A stretch of DNA of 32,903 nt from an uncultured Desulfobacteraceae bacterium. Its GTDB lineage: Bacteria > Desulfobacterota > Desulfobacteria > Desulfobacterales > Desulfatirhabdiaceae. The position numbers and the translations under genes were made by a program. The notes under the pieces were generated by a model. It ran no database searches and was not told the origin of the DNA. It worked only from the letters and a program-made list of their open reading frames with translations. Below, piece after piece: positions 25,553 to 32,903 of this stretch. Position 1 is the first letter of the stretch. Each line of letters begins with the position of its first letter. The stretch spans positions 1 to 32,903 of the forward strand of contig CAIVVZ010000475.1 of the NCBI GenBank assembly GCA_903909505.1, written 5' to 3'.

Positions 25553-25578
25553 AGGCTGAAGCTTTGAGGCTTCAGCCT
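25553..25578. repeat. Hairpin AGGCTGAAGC-N6-GCTTCAGCCT between ilvC and cimA
   Basis: A perfect ten-base inverted repeat (25553-25562 and 25569-25578) lies in the ilvC-cimA gap. No T-run follows on the minus strand, so it is more likely an RNA-stability or repeat hairpin than a terminator. It resembles other GAAGGCTGAAG elements in the operon. Confidence 0.6.
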
Positions 25579-25584
25579 AAACGC

Positions 25585-26634
25585 CTATTTCCGGTTCTCC
25601 GGTCGCAGCGAGCGAACTGCAGCGCCTGCCTGCCACATTTCCGACAAGCGGATGGTTTCAAGCTCATCGTGGAGTTTTTCACGGTAATCCGGGGCGCTGT
25701 TTCTCTCCAGGGTTCTGCGGGTTTCTTCTCCGGATAACACGCTCTCGTAGAGCTGGTCAAAAACCGGCTTGACCGCATCCCTGAAGCGCGGCGACCAGTC
25801 CAGCGCCCCTCTTTGCGCGGTGGTGCTGCAATTGGCAAACATCCAGTCCATGCCGTTTTCGGCAACCAGGCGGATCAGACTCTGGGTGAGCTCTTCAACG
25901 GTTTCATTAAAGGCCTCGCTGGGGCTGTGGCCGTGTTTGCGAAGCAGGGTGTACTGGGCCTCCATGACCCCTGCCAGGCATCCCATGAGAACTCCGCGTT
26001 CTCCGGTCAAATCGCTGTGAACTTCTTTTTCAAATGTGGTGGGAAACAGATAACCGGAACCGATGGCAATGCCAAGGGCAATGGCGCGTTCCCGGGCTTT
26101 GCCCGTATAGTCCTGATGGACGGCGAAGCTGGAGTTGATGCCGCTTCCCGCCAGAAAATTGGTCCGGACCGTCCTGCCGGACCCCTTTGGCGCGGCCAGA
26201 ATCACATCCACAAAAGCGGGCGGTGTAATACCGGTCTGATCACTGAAAACAATGCCGAACCCGTGAGAAAAATACAGGGCGTCTCCGGGATTGAGGCAGG
26301 GTTTGATCTTCGGCCATGCCGCCATCTGGCCGGCATCGGAAAGCAGATACTGGACAATCGTTGCTTTTTGCGCTGCCGCTTCCAGGGGAAAGAGCGTCTT
26401 TCCTGGAACAAAGCCGTCAGCAATGGCCTTGTCCCAGGAATTGCCGCCTTCCCGCTGACCGACAATAACCTGTAATCCGTTATCTTTCATATTCAGGGCC
26501 TGGCCGGGTCCCTGAACGCCATATCCCAGAATGGCAATGGTTTCATTCTTCAGAACTGCTTTTGCCTGTTCCAGGGTAAATTCCGAAGCGGTAATCACTT
26601 CTTCCATGACGCCGCCAAAATTGATTTGTGCCAT
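25585..26634 (-). CDS. ilvC: Ketol-acid reductoisomerase
   Basis: IlvC isomerises and reduces 2-acetolactate or 2-aceto-2-hydroxybutyrate with NAD(P)H and Mg2+. The 349-residue protein has the Rossmann motif ILGYGVQGPGQALNMKDNG, the dinucleotide loop VGQREGGNSWDKA, VILAAPKGSG, and the knotted C-terminal domain with SDLTGERGVLMG, EAFNETVEELTQ and ENGMDWMFANCSTTAQRGALDW. The long MAQINFGGVMEEV start and the GVQGPGQ variant resemble the Bacteroidetes-type enzyme, as I recall, rather than the usual GYGSQGHAHA form. AAGGAG precedes the ATG by about 11 bases. Fourth gene of the operon. Confidence 0.95.
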   Translation of the reverse strand: MAQINFGGVMEEVITASEFTLEQAKAVLKNETIAILGYGVQGPGQALNMKDNGLQVIVGQREGGNSWDKAIADGFVPGKTLFPLEAAAQKATIVQYLLSDAGQMAAWPKIKPCLNPGDALYFSHGFGIVFSDQTGITPPAFVDVILAAPKGSGRTVRTNFLAGSGINSSFAVHQDYTGKARERAIALGIAIGSGYLFPTTFEKEVHSDLTGERGVLMGCLAGVMEAQYTLLRKHGHSPSEAFNETVEELTQSLIRLVAENGMDWMFANCSTTAQRGALDWSPRFRDAVKPVFDQLYESVLSGEETRRTLERNSAPDYREKLHDELETIRLSEMWQAGAAVRSLRPENRK

Positions 26635-26801
26635 TTGATTTACTTCTCCTTAATTTGATTGTTGAAAAGGGGTGATTGGTTGATTAAAGGTTAGCGGCTG
26701 AAGGCTGAAGCAATTACTCATGAATCACCCGGGCATTCACCCAAAGATATGAAAATGATTTCTACCGCTGTTATTCTGTCACCTATCTTCAGTCATCTGC
26801 A

Positions 26802-27290
26802 TTATTTCGGTTCCCTGAACAGTGCCACGATGCCGGTCCGGGCGATTTTTTTGATGCCGATGGGCTTCAGCAGATTGATGATTGCGGCCAGTTTGCCTTC
26901 GTCACCGGTGACCTCGAGGATATAATGCTCGATGCCCGTATCCACGACCTTGCATCGAAAAATATCCACGATTCTCAGGACTTCAGCCCGGTGTTCGGGT
27001 TTGGCTTTCACGCAAATCAAGGCCATTTCCCGCTGCACGGCTTTAGATTTATCCATGTCCCGAACCTTGATGACATTGATCAGTTTTCTGAGCTGTTTTT
27101 GAATCTGCTCCATCACCAGGGGATCGGCGCGGGTGACCAGGGTAATCCGGGATATTTCCGGGTTGATGGTTTCAGCAACGCACAGGCTTTCGATGTTAAA
27201 GCCTCTTCCGCCAAAAAGCCCGACAACCCGGGCCAGAACCCCAGGCTGGTTATCCACCAGCATGGTGATGACATGTTTTGCTTCCGTCAC
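26802..27290 (-). CDS. ilvH: Acetolactate synthase small (regulatory) subunit
   Basis: This subunit activates IlvB and confers valine feedback. The 162-residue protein has the N-terminal ACT domain (VITMLVDNQPGVLARVVGLFGGRGFNIESL) and the C-terminal domain (GIEHYILEVTG, GIKKIARTGIVAL). The start is GTG at 27288-27290 with GGAGG upstream. It lies 85 bp downstream of ilvB, so the two subunits are encoded in order. Confidence 0.93.
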   Translation of the reverse strand: MTEAKHVITMLVDNQPGVLARVVGLFGGRGFNIESLCVAETINPEISRITLVTRADPLVMEQIQKQLRKLINVIKVRDMDKSKAVQREMALICVKAKPEHRAEVLRIVDIFRCKVVDTGIEHYILEVTGDEGKLAAIINLLKPIGIKKIARTGIVALFREPK

Positions 27291-27375
27291 TTTGAAAATC
27301 CTCCATTCATACGAAAGAGCAGAAGTCTGAAAAGATCGGCGCTACGACTTTTCGGCCATTCGGCTCTTTTCGGTG

Positions 27376-29076
27376 TTACACCAGCAGCATTTCGGTGAGC
27401 GTTGCTCCGGCCGGAACCATCGGATACACACATTCTTCCCGATCCACCCAAAAATCCATGATGGCTGCCTGAGGCGAAGACAGACCCTGCATCAGCACCG
27501 ATTCGACCTGATCAGGGGCGGTTGCCCTCAGGCCCAGGGCGCCGTAAGCCTCGGCCAGTTTCACGAAATCCGGGGCATACTCCATGTCGGTGCAAGCATA
27601 GCGCTTGTCGTAAAACAATTCCTGCCACTGCCGGACCATGCCCAGATACCGGTTGTTCAGAATCACCACTTTCACCGGAAGGCCATACTGAATGGCGGTC
27701 GCCATTTCCTGAATATTCATCTGAATGCTGCCGTCTCCGGCAATATCCACAACCAGCTTCCCCGGTTTTGCCACCTGCGCCCCGATGGCTGCCGGAAGGC
27801 CAAAGCCCATGACGCCCAGACCGCCCGAAGTGATGAAATGATCCGGGTGGTCAAAGTGGTAATACTGGGCAGCCCACATCTGATTTTGCCCCACTTCGGT
27901 GGTGATGATGGCCTGGCCCCGTGTCAGGCGGTATAACGTTTCCACCACGTACTGGGGCTTGATCACGGTGGTCTGGTCATAATTCAGGGCGCCGGTCTGC
28001 TTCCACTGATCGATTTGATCCAGCCAGTCGCGCCGTTGTTCCGCCAGATCGCCGAAATCAATGACTTCGATCAACCGGTTCAACTCCGACAGCGTGATCC
28101 GGCAATCGCCGACCAGCGGAAGTGATACCAGGACATTCTTTCGGATCGATGTGGGATCGATGTCGATGTGGACAATCTTTGCCTGGGCTGCAAAGGCATC
28201 GGTCCTGCCGGTAACCCGGTCATCAAAGCGAACCCCGACCGCAATCAGCAGGTCGCAGGCGCCGGTGGCCATGTTGGCCCGGTAGGTTCCGTGCATGCCG
28301 ATCATTCCCAGGCAGAGAGGATCTGTTCCCGGAAACGCGCCCATGCCCATGAGCGATGTGGTCACCGGCATCAGGGTTTTGCGGGCTAAGGCCGTAAGCT
28401 CCGATGATCCTTTTGACAAAATGACCCCGCCGCCGGCAAAAATCATCGGGCGCCGGGCTTCCCGAATCAGGCTGATCACTTTTTCCAGTTGCCACATGTT
28501 GGGCTGATAGGTTGGGTTGTAAGATTTCATCTGAACCGGTTCTACTGGCGTGTAAGTAATCCGGTTTTTGGTGATGTCCTTGGGAATATCCACCAATACC
28601 GGACCGGGCCTGCCGGACCGGGCGATATAGAAGGCCTCCTTTAGGATTTTTGCCAGATCCTCGATCCGTTTCACCAGGTAATTGTGTTTGGTGCAGGGTC
28701 GGGTGATGCCGACAATATCCACTTCCTGAAACGCGTCATTGCCGATCAGATGTGTCGGGACCTGTCCGGTAATGATCACCAGCGGGATGGAATCCATGTA
28801 GGCGGAGGCAATGCCAGTAACGGTATTGGTGGCTCCGGGACCGGAAGTCACCAGACAGACTCCCACTTTTCCGCTTGCCCGTGCATAGCCGTCCGCGGCG
28901 TGAACCGCGCCCTGTTCGTGTCGCACCAGGATATGTTGAATGGGTGTTCTGGCCAGTTCGTCATAGATGTCGATGACGGCGCCTCCGGGAAAACCAAACA
29001 GCGTATCCACGCCTTCTTCCTGAAGGATTGTCATCAGGATCTGCGCTCCGGTCAAGGTGTTTTCGCTTGCATTCAT
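27376..29076 (-). CDS. ilvB: Acetolactate synthase large (catalytic) subunit
   Basis: This thiamine diphosphate enzyme makes 2-acetolactate from two pyruvates, or 2-aceto-2-hydroxybutyrate from pyruvate and 2-oxobutanoate. The 566-residue length is standard. It has the N-terminal glutamate in RHEQGAVHAADGYARA, the FAD-binding-type middle domain, LGVMGFGLPAAIGAQ, and the ThDP/Mg motif GDGSIQMNIQEMATA plus NNRYLGMVRQWQ. It starts at 29076, 8 bp after the ilvD stop, so the genes are tightly linked. Confidence 0.95.
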   Translation of the reverse strand: MNASENTLTGAQILMTILQEEGVDTLFGFPGGAVIDIYDELARTPIQHILVRHEQGAVHAADGYARASGKVGVCLVTSGPGATNTVTGIASAYMDSIPLVIITGQVPTHLIGNDAFQEVDIVGITRPCTKHNYLVKRIEDLAKILKEAFYIARSGRPGPVLVDIPKDITKNRITYTPVEPVQMKSYNPTYQPNMWQLEKVISLIREARRPMIFAGGGVILSKGSSELTALARKTLMPVTTSLMGMGAFPGTDPLCLGMIGMHGTYRANMATGACDLLIAVGVRFDDRVTGRTDAFAAQAKIVHIDIDPTSIRKNVLVSLPLVGDCRITLSELNRLIEVIDFGDLAEQRRDWLDQIDQWKQTGALNYDQTTVIKPQYVVETLYRLTRGQAIITTEVGQNQMWAAQYYHFDHPDHFITSGGLGVMGFGLPAAIGAQVAKPGKLVVDIAGDGSIQMNIQEMATAIQYGLPVKVVILNNRYLGMVRQWQELFYDKRYACTDMEYAPDFVKLAEAYGALGLRATAPDQVESVLMQGLSSPQAAIMDFWVDREECVYPMVPAGATLTEMLLV

Positions 29077-29084
29077 ATCTACTC

Positions 29085-30758
29085 CTATTCCACAACCGCG
29101 CCTGTGCTGGCGGACGACACGTTTCGCGAGTATCTTGCCAGATATCCGGAAGTGATTTTGGGTTCAGGTGGCTTCCAGGCGGAAAGCCTGTCCTGAATAA
29201 TGGCATCTGTTACATTCAGCGTGATGGTTTTCCCGGGAATGTCTATGGCAATCATGTCGCCTTCGCAAACGATGGCGATGGGGCCTCCAGAGGCAGCCTC
29301 CGGCGAAATGTGGCCGATGGCGGCCCCGCGGGTTCCGCCCGAAAATCTGCCGTCGGTGATCAAGGCGACAAAAGCGTCCAGCCCCATGCCGGCAATGGCG
29401 GATGTCGGGGACAGCATTTCCTGCATTCCGGGTCCGCCTTTCGGGCCTTCGTAACGGATGACGACCACATCGCCTTTCTGGATTTGACCCGACAGGATGG
29501 CCTGACAGGCGCTGGTTTCCGAATCGAATACCCGGGCCGGGCCCTGGTGCCGGAGCATTTCGTCTCGAACGGCCGACTGCTTGACCACACAGCCATCCGG
29601 GGCCAGATTCCCGAAAAGAACCGCCAATCCGCCTTGTTTGTGGTACGGGTTATCAATGGTGCGGATGACATCGGGGTTCAGAATCGCGGCCTGGCCGCAG
29701 GATTCTCCCACGGTCTTGCCGGTTACGGTCAGACAGTGCTCATTTATCAGTCCGGCGCGTAAGAGTTCATGCATCACGGCCGGTATGCCGCCTGCCCGGT
29801 ACAGGTCTTCAACATGATGCTTTCCGCCGGGGCTCAGCGAACATAAATGGGGCGTTTCCCGGCTGATGCGGTTGATCAGATTCAGATCAAAATCCACCCC
29901 GGCTTCCCGGGCAATGGCTGCCAGGTGCAGCACGGTATTGGTTGAGCAGCCAAGCGCCATATCCACCGTAAGGGCATTGCGGAAAGCTTCCTTTGTCAGG
30001 ATTCTGCCGGGGGTGATGCCATTTTCCAGAAGTTCCACGATCTTCATTCCGGTTTCCTTGGCCAGACGGATTCGGGCGGACATGACAGCGGGAATGGTTC
30101 CATTTCCCGGAAGCCCCATGCCGATGGCTTCTGTCAGGCAGTTCATGGAATTGGCCGTAAACATGCCGGCGCAGGAACCGCAAGTGGGACAGGCGGCATC
30201 TTCGATCCGAGACAGCTCATCTTCAGTCATTTTCCCTGATTTTACAGCTCCGACCGATTCAAACACCGAAATGAGATCGATTTTTTTTGGGGCGGAATGG
30301 CTTTCCGGATGAATTCCTGCCAGCATCGGGCCGCCGCAGATAAAAATGGCCGGAATGTTCAGCCTGGCTGCAGCCATCAGCATCCCGGGAACGATCTTAT
30401 CGCAACTGCTGATCATCACCAGGGCGTCAAAGGCATGGGCGGTGGCCATGATTTCAACGGAATCAGCGATCAGCTCCCGGCTGGCCAGAGAGTATTTCAT
30501 GCCGACGTGGTTCATGGCAATGCCGTCGCAGACGCCAATGACGCCGAATTCAACGGGCGTTCCGCCTGCCATGTAGATGCCGGCTTTAACCGCTTCCATG
30601 ATGGTGTTCAGTTGAATGTGGCCGGGAATGATGTCGTTGGCGGCATTGGCAATGCCGATAAGCGGCCTGTGAATTTCGGTGTCCGTGTATCCCATGGCCT
30701 TGAAAAGCGACCGTTGGGGGGATCTTTCAATGCCATTTTTGACGATATTGCTTTTCAT
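29085..30758 (-). CDS. ilvD: Dihydroxy-acid dehydratase
   Basis: IlvD dehydrates 2,3-dihydroxy-acids to 2-oxoisovalerate and 2-oxo-3-methylvalerate using an iron-sulfur cluster. The 557-residue protein has the cluster cysteines in [11 protein letters not shown] (C119) and [17 protein letters not shown] (around 190-206), and LALGCSTN-like [13 protein letters not shown]. The C-terminal [17 protein letters not shown] is diagnostic. The start at 30756-30758 has AGGAAA upstream; a TTG five codons earlier is rejected. It is the first structural gene behind the attenuator. Confidence 0.95.
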   Translation of the reverse strand: MKSNIVKNGIERSPQRSLFKAMGYTDTEIHRPLIGIANAANDIIPGHIQLNTIMEAVKAGIYMAGGTPVEFGVIGVCDGIAMNHVGMKYSLASRELIADSVEIMATAHAFDALVMISSCDKIVPGMLMAAARLNIPAIFICGGPMLAGIHPESHSAPKKIDLISVFESVGAVKSGKMTEDELSRIEDAACPTCGSCAGMFTANSMNCLTEAIGMGLPGNGTIPAVMSARIRLAKETGMKIVELLENGITPGRILTKEAFRNALTVDMALGCSTNTVLHLAAIAREAGVDFDLNLINRISRETPHLCSLSPGGKHHVEDLYRAGGIPAVMHELLRAGLINEHCLTVTGKTVGESCGQAAILNPDVIRTIDNPYHKQGGLAVLFGNLAPDGCVVKQSAVRDEMLRHQGPARVFDSETSACQAILSGQIQKGDVVVIRYEGPKGGPGMQEMLSPTSAIAGMGLDAFVALITDGRFSGGTRGAAIGHISPEAASGGPIAIVCEGDMIAIDIPGKTITLNVTDAIIQDRLSAWKPPEPKITSGYLARYSRNVSSASTGAVVE

Positions 30759-30787
30759 GGGTTTCCTGTGCAAAATGGGTTTTGAGC

Positions 30788-30834
30788 AAAAAAAAATCCG
30801 TTATCAGCTTTTGAGGGCTGATAACGGATTTTTT
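30788..30834 (-). terminator. Attenuator terminator of the ilv-leu operon
   Basis: CCGTTATCAGC and GCTGATAACGG form an 11-bp stem, extended by A-T pairs, with an 8-base loop. Nine T residues follow on the minus strand (plus strand A-run 30788-30796). It lies between the leader peptide and ilvD, so it stops transcription before the operon unless an antiterminator forms. The stem is symmetric and could also work on the plus strand. Confidence 0.92.
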
Positions 30835-30871
30835 ATATTAAAATTATGAAAAAATCAGGCCATTATCAACC
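30816..30871 (-). promoter_or_regulatory. Antiterminator pairing of the ilv-leu attenuator
   Basis: On the minus strand GGTTGATAATGG (30871-30860) can pair over all 12 bases with CCGTTATCAGCC (30827-30816), which is the 5' arm of the terminator; two pairs are G-U. The first segment spans the leader stop codon, so a ribosome at the stop would block it. An upstream segment in the leader, CCTTATTAGCC (30926-30916), can pair with the same 12 bases almost fully and would act as the competing first arm. Confidence 0.85.
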
Positions 30872-30949
30872 CGGCGCCTCGTAGGGAAGGATAATCCCGA
30901 CGAGGACGAGAATAAGGCTAATAAGGACGATGATGGCGACAGATATCAT
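30866..30949 (-). CDS. ilv-leu operon leader peptide
   Basis: This 27-codon ORF encodes a peptide with 7 Ile, 4 Val and 5 Leu (16 of 27 residues). The core reads VAIIVLISLILVLVGIIL at residues 4-21, and the end is PYEAPG. It lies between a promoter and a terminator that precedes ilvD. That arrangement is the hallmark of ribosome-mediated attenuation by branched-chain aminoacyl-tRNA supply, as in enterobacterial ilvL. The ribosome binding site is weak (GAAA about 7 bases upstream). I did not assign a family; a short hydrophobic membrane peptide is the alternative, but the pairing of the downstream RNA argues for a leader. Confidence 0.88.
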   Translation of the reverse strand: MISVAIIVLISLILVLVGIILPYEAPG

Positions 30950-30980
30950 AATATTTCAAATTGATGTTTATTTGAATAAT

Positions 30981-31010
30981 TGAATACCAGCAATAATATC
31001 CTCTTGTCAA
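30981..31010 (-). promoter_or_regulatory. Promoter of the ilv-leu operon
   Basis: On the minus strand a perfect TTGACA (31010-31005) is followed after 18 bases by TATTCA (30986-30981). The -10 box is moderate. Transcription would start near 30974, about 25 bases before the leader ATG. Confidence 0.6.
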
Positions 31011-31107
31011 GAAGTTATTTTCAGCGTAAAGCCGGGGGGCAGTGATGACCATTGGATCAAAATGAAACTTTCGGCAGCGCCGTCATTCAGTTAGAGGGGG
31101 GTGGGTG

Positions 31108-31959
31108 ATGTATCGGCAAACGGGAAATGGAAAACGATGTCGTCTTTACTGTCTGGGATGGATTCTAATCTTTATCCTGGTCTGCGGGGGCGCTCAATCC
31201 GCTACGCTTTATGAGCAGTCCCTGCAGAAGCTTGAATCCAGGCTGGCCGGGGTTCAAGAAGAACCGTATACATTTGTGGTCATGGGAGACAGCCGCGACA
31301 ACGATGAAGTCTTTATAAAATGCCTGTTGGCTGCAGCCCGTTACCATCCGCTGTTTATTCTGCACACGGGCGATGCCGTATCCACCGGAAGTGAAAAACA
31401 GTTCCGGCATTTTCTGGCGATTCTTCAGCAAACCCTTCCGGACATGCCCGTTTTTGTCGCTGCCGGCAATCACGAGCTGACGAATGGGGATAAGCGTGAT
31501 AAGGGAAAAGCGTTGTTTCAGCAACTGATTGGTCCCCTGGACTATGTCCTGGATCTTCCCGGAATCAATTCCAGGTTCATTGTTCTGGACAATTCCGGAT
31601 ATACTCTGACGTCGAACCAGGTTGATTATCTGAGAACCCAGTTGAGTATAGAGTATTCCCTGAAATTTGTTCTCATGCACATTCCGCCGCAAACCCTGAA
31701 ATGGATAGACAGCCACACGTTTACAAAGGGGGCCGACGTCTTTTTGCAAACGCTTTCCGGCCGGAACGTGGCTGGTGTGTTTTACGGGCATTACCATCTT
31801 TACGATGAAGCTATGCTTGATGGAACGCGCCACATCATCACCGGCGGCGCCGGAGCGCCGCTTACCCGTTTGTATTTCGGGGATACTTCCTACCATTTTG
31901 TCGTTGTCACGCTGTCACGTGGTAAGGTCTCAACAGAAAAAGTATTGGTTTCGGAATAA
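31108..31959 (+). CDS. Secreted metallophosphoesterase
   Basis: This 283-residue protein has a signal peptide (hydrophobic LYCLGWILIFILVCGG, probable cleavage after QSA) and then a calcineurin-like phosphoesterase domain. The metal-binding motifs are present in order: GDSRDND, LHTGDAV, AAGNHELT, LMHIPP and YGHYHLY, so the dinuclear site looks complete. The substrate is unknown; it would act in the periplasm. The start at 31108 has GAGGGGGG upstream; a GTG one codon earlier is less likely. It is divergent from the ilv operon and stands alone before the transposon remnants. Confidence 0.88.
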   Translation: MYRQTGNGKRCRLYCLGWILIFILVCGGAQSATLYEQSLQKLESRLAGVQEEPYTFVVMGDSRDNDEVFIKCLLAAARYHPLFILHTGDAVSTGSEKQFRHFLAILQQTLPDMPVFVAAGNHELTNGDKRDKGKALFQQLIGPLDYVLDLPGINSRFIVLDNSGYTLTSNQVDYLRTQLSIEYSLKFVLMHIPPQTLKWIDSHTFTKGADVFLQTLSGRNVAGVFYGHYHLYDEAMLDGTRHIITGGAGAPLTRLYFGDTSYHFVVVTLSRGKVSTEKVLVSE

Positions 31960-31971
31960 TCGTGGAGGGTG

Positions 31972-32008
31972 AGGACATCATTAAAATTCATATAGAAAAG
32001 GACATCAT
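31972..32008. repeat. Direct repeat AGGACATCAT and nearby inverted repeat
   Basis: AGGACATCAT occurs at 31972-31981 and 31999-32008. Just beyond, GGTAATTTC (32015-32023) and GAAATTACC (32054-32062) are inverted copies. The area between the phosphoesterase and transposase genes is AT-rich. These may be insertion-related scars, or chance. Confidence 0.35.
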
Positions 32009-32156
32009 ATTGGAGGTAATTTCAAAAGTCTTAAATTAAGCGAAATATTTTATGAAATTACCATAAAATGTTAATTAATATCTTGATTTAATTAAGAAAG
32101 TGCTCTATTATCACCCTAATTTATTGATTTTCCCAAACCAAAAACAGGACGATAAT

Positions 32157-32785
32157 ATGAGCACTCTCTTTGACATTTGGAATACCATACAATTACAACT
32201 TTTTCCATGGTTAGAGCAAGAACTTGATCCACTTTCAGAGAAAGAGCGGGAATTTGTGCAGGTTGTTTCCTTGCTCGATTTGCCAAGCCACATGAAGGAA
32301 TTTCGATGGCAAGGGTTCGGGCGAAAGAAAAAAAGCCGTACCAGCATGGCAAAAGCCTTTATCGCGAAGTCCGTTTATAAGTTTGAAACCACTGATATTC
32401 TTATCGAATATCTGAGAAGCTGCAAGAATATCAGGAGGCTGTGCGGATGGGAGCTTTCAAGCCAGATTCCATCCAGCGCAACGTTCTCTCGGGCCTTTAC
32501 GGAGTTTGCAACGCACAGTCTGCCACAAAATATTCACGAAGCAATGGTTAAAAAGCATTGTGGCCAAAGGCTTGCCGGCCACATAAGCCGGGATGCAACC
32601 GACATAAAGTCGCGTGAGAAACCGGTCAAAACAGTATCATCCGAAGCAGCCCCCAAGCCTAAGGGCAGACGCGGACGCCCTCGTAAGGGCGAGATTCTTC
32701 CGCCCAAACCATCCACACGTGTAGAGCTCCAATCCACAAGAAGTCTGGAGGAAAATTTAACCCTACAACGCAATATGATGTAAAT
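32157..32785 (+). pseudogene. DDE transposase, N-terminal part only
   Basis: The 208-residue ORF resembles the N-terminal half of IS4/IS5-type (DUF772-like) transposases: SMAKAFIAKSVYKFETTDILIEYL, IPSSATFSRAF, and the first catalytic aspartate region GHISRDATDIKSREK, then a basic GRRGRPRKGE linker. Such proteins usually exceed 400 residues, so the second and third catalytic residues are missing here. The ORF stops after SLEENLTL; another frame continues PTTQYDVN, which fits the family continuation I recall, and then stops. This suggests a frameshift followed by a junction near 32785. The start at 32157 has AGGAC upstream. Confidence 0.7.
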
Positions 32786-32790
32786 TAAAC

Positions 32791-32819
32791 TTGCTCGACT
32801 TGTATTTGCCTGCTATACT
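32791..32819 (+). promoter_or_regulatory. Candidate promoter of the partial gene at the window edge
   Basis: TTGCTC (32791-32796) and TATACT (32814-32819) are separated by 17 bases; the -10 is good and the -35 partial. AAAGGAGG and the ATG at 32851 follow. Confidence 0.45.
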
Positions 32820-32850
32820 GCGAAACAAAACCGCAGAAAGGAGGCAAACG

Positions 32851-32903
32851 ATGCTACCCGAAATTCGACAATCCGAGTATCTTTACGATGTTCCCAAGTT
32901 TGA
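32851..32903 (+). CDS. Start of an unidentified gene running off the window
   Basis: An ATG preceded by AAAGGAGG opens a frame reading MLPEIRQSEYLYDVPKF up to the window edge. Only 17 codons are visible. I do not recognise it. Its position right after a truncated transposase suggests that it belongs to a second mobile element that inserted there, but it may be a chromosomal gene. Confidence 0.5.
   Translation, partial: MLPEIRQSEYLYDVPKF

Noticed and set aside
30759..30980. T-box or other riboswitch in the ilv leader
   Set aside because: No T-box core sequence is visible, and the leader peptide with exclusive hairpins explains the region better.
1..32903. CRISPR arrays, tRNA and rRNA genes
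   Set aside because: I found no regularly spaced direct repeats and no tRNA or rRNA-like stretches by eye; a covariance-model search would be decisive.

Overview
The window reads as a chromosomal segment of a strictly anaerobic deltaproteobacterium of the Desulfobacterales type (sulfate reducers). This is inferred from the gene families: the siroheme-derived heme pathway enzymes AhbC and AhbD, a periplasmic nine-heme cytochrome c, a rubrerythrin-like protein, an ADP-forming acyl-CoA synthetase and the citramalate route to isoleucine. No 16S rRNA or other marker is present, so the placement rests on remembered family distributions.

Layout. (1) 1-1206: the start of a flavin reductase-like gene, a GNAT acetyltransferase and a YdhR-like protein, all on the minus strand. 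(2) 1254-6935, minus: a ClpX-like AAA+ ATPase, then ahbC-hemB-ahbD and a CBS-ACT (AcuB-like) gene in one tight block. HemB makes porphobilinogen at the start of tetrapyrrole synthesis, and AhbC and AhbD finish heme b from siroheme. (3) 7027-10288: a metallo-beta-lactamase-fold hydrolase and a beta-alpha fused ADP-forming acyl-CoA synthetase with its own promoter and terminator. (4) 10409-12598, minus: a secreted nine-heme cytochrome with an Ig-like domain. (5) 13118-17629, plus: glucokinase, a TVP38-type membrane protein, a fused DUF2064/glycosyltransferase protein, a GNAT and an AcuA-like GNAT. (6) 17676-22112: an orphan PAS histidine kinase (minus), then a second MBL-fold protein joined to pyrD, a 124-bp palindromic repeat, a rubrerythrin-like gene and a YtfJ-like secreted protein. 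(7) 22196-31010, minus: the branched-chain amino acid operon ilvD-ilvB-ilvH-ilvC-cimA-leuA. (8) 31108-end: a secreted metallophosphoesterase, then transposon debris running off the edge.

The most notable signal is upstream of ilvD. A sigma70-like promoter is followed by a 27-codon leader peptide in which 16 residues are Ile, Val or Leu. Next comes a 12-nt segment over the leader stop codon that can pair in full, with two G-U wobbles, with the 5' arm of a strong intrinsic terminator. That is a complete ribosome-mediated transcription attenuator for the ilv-leu operon. A second, less certain pair of coupled tiny ORFs with a strong hairpin lies just before leuA.

Other points of interest are a ClpX paralogue that keeps the ClpP-docking IGF loop but has no zinc-binding domain, AcuA-like and AcuB-like genes without acuC, a fused pair of rSAM/selenodomain-associated transferases without their usual radical SAM partner, and a dispersed-looking GAAGGCTGAAG-type repeat at several gene junctions of the ilv-leu operon. 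I saw no rRNA, tRNA or CRISPR array.
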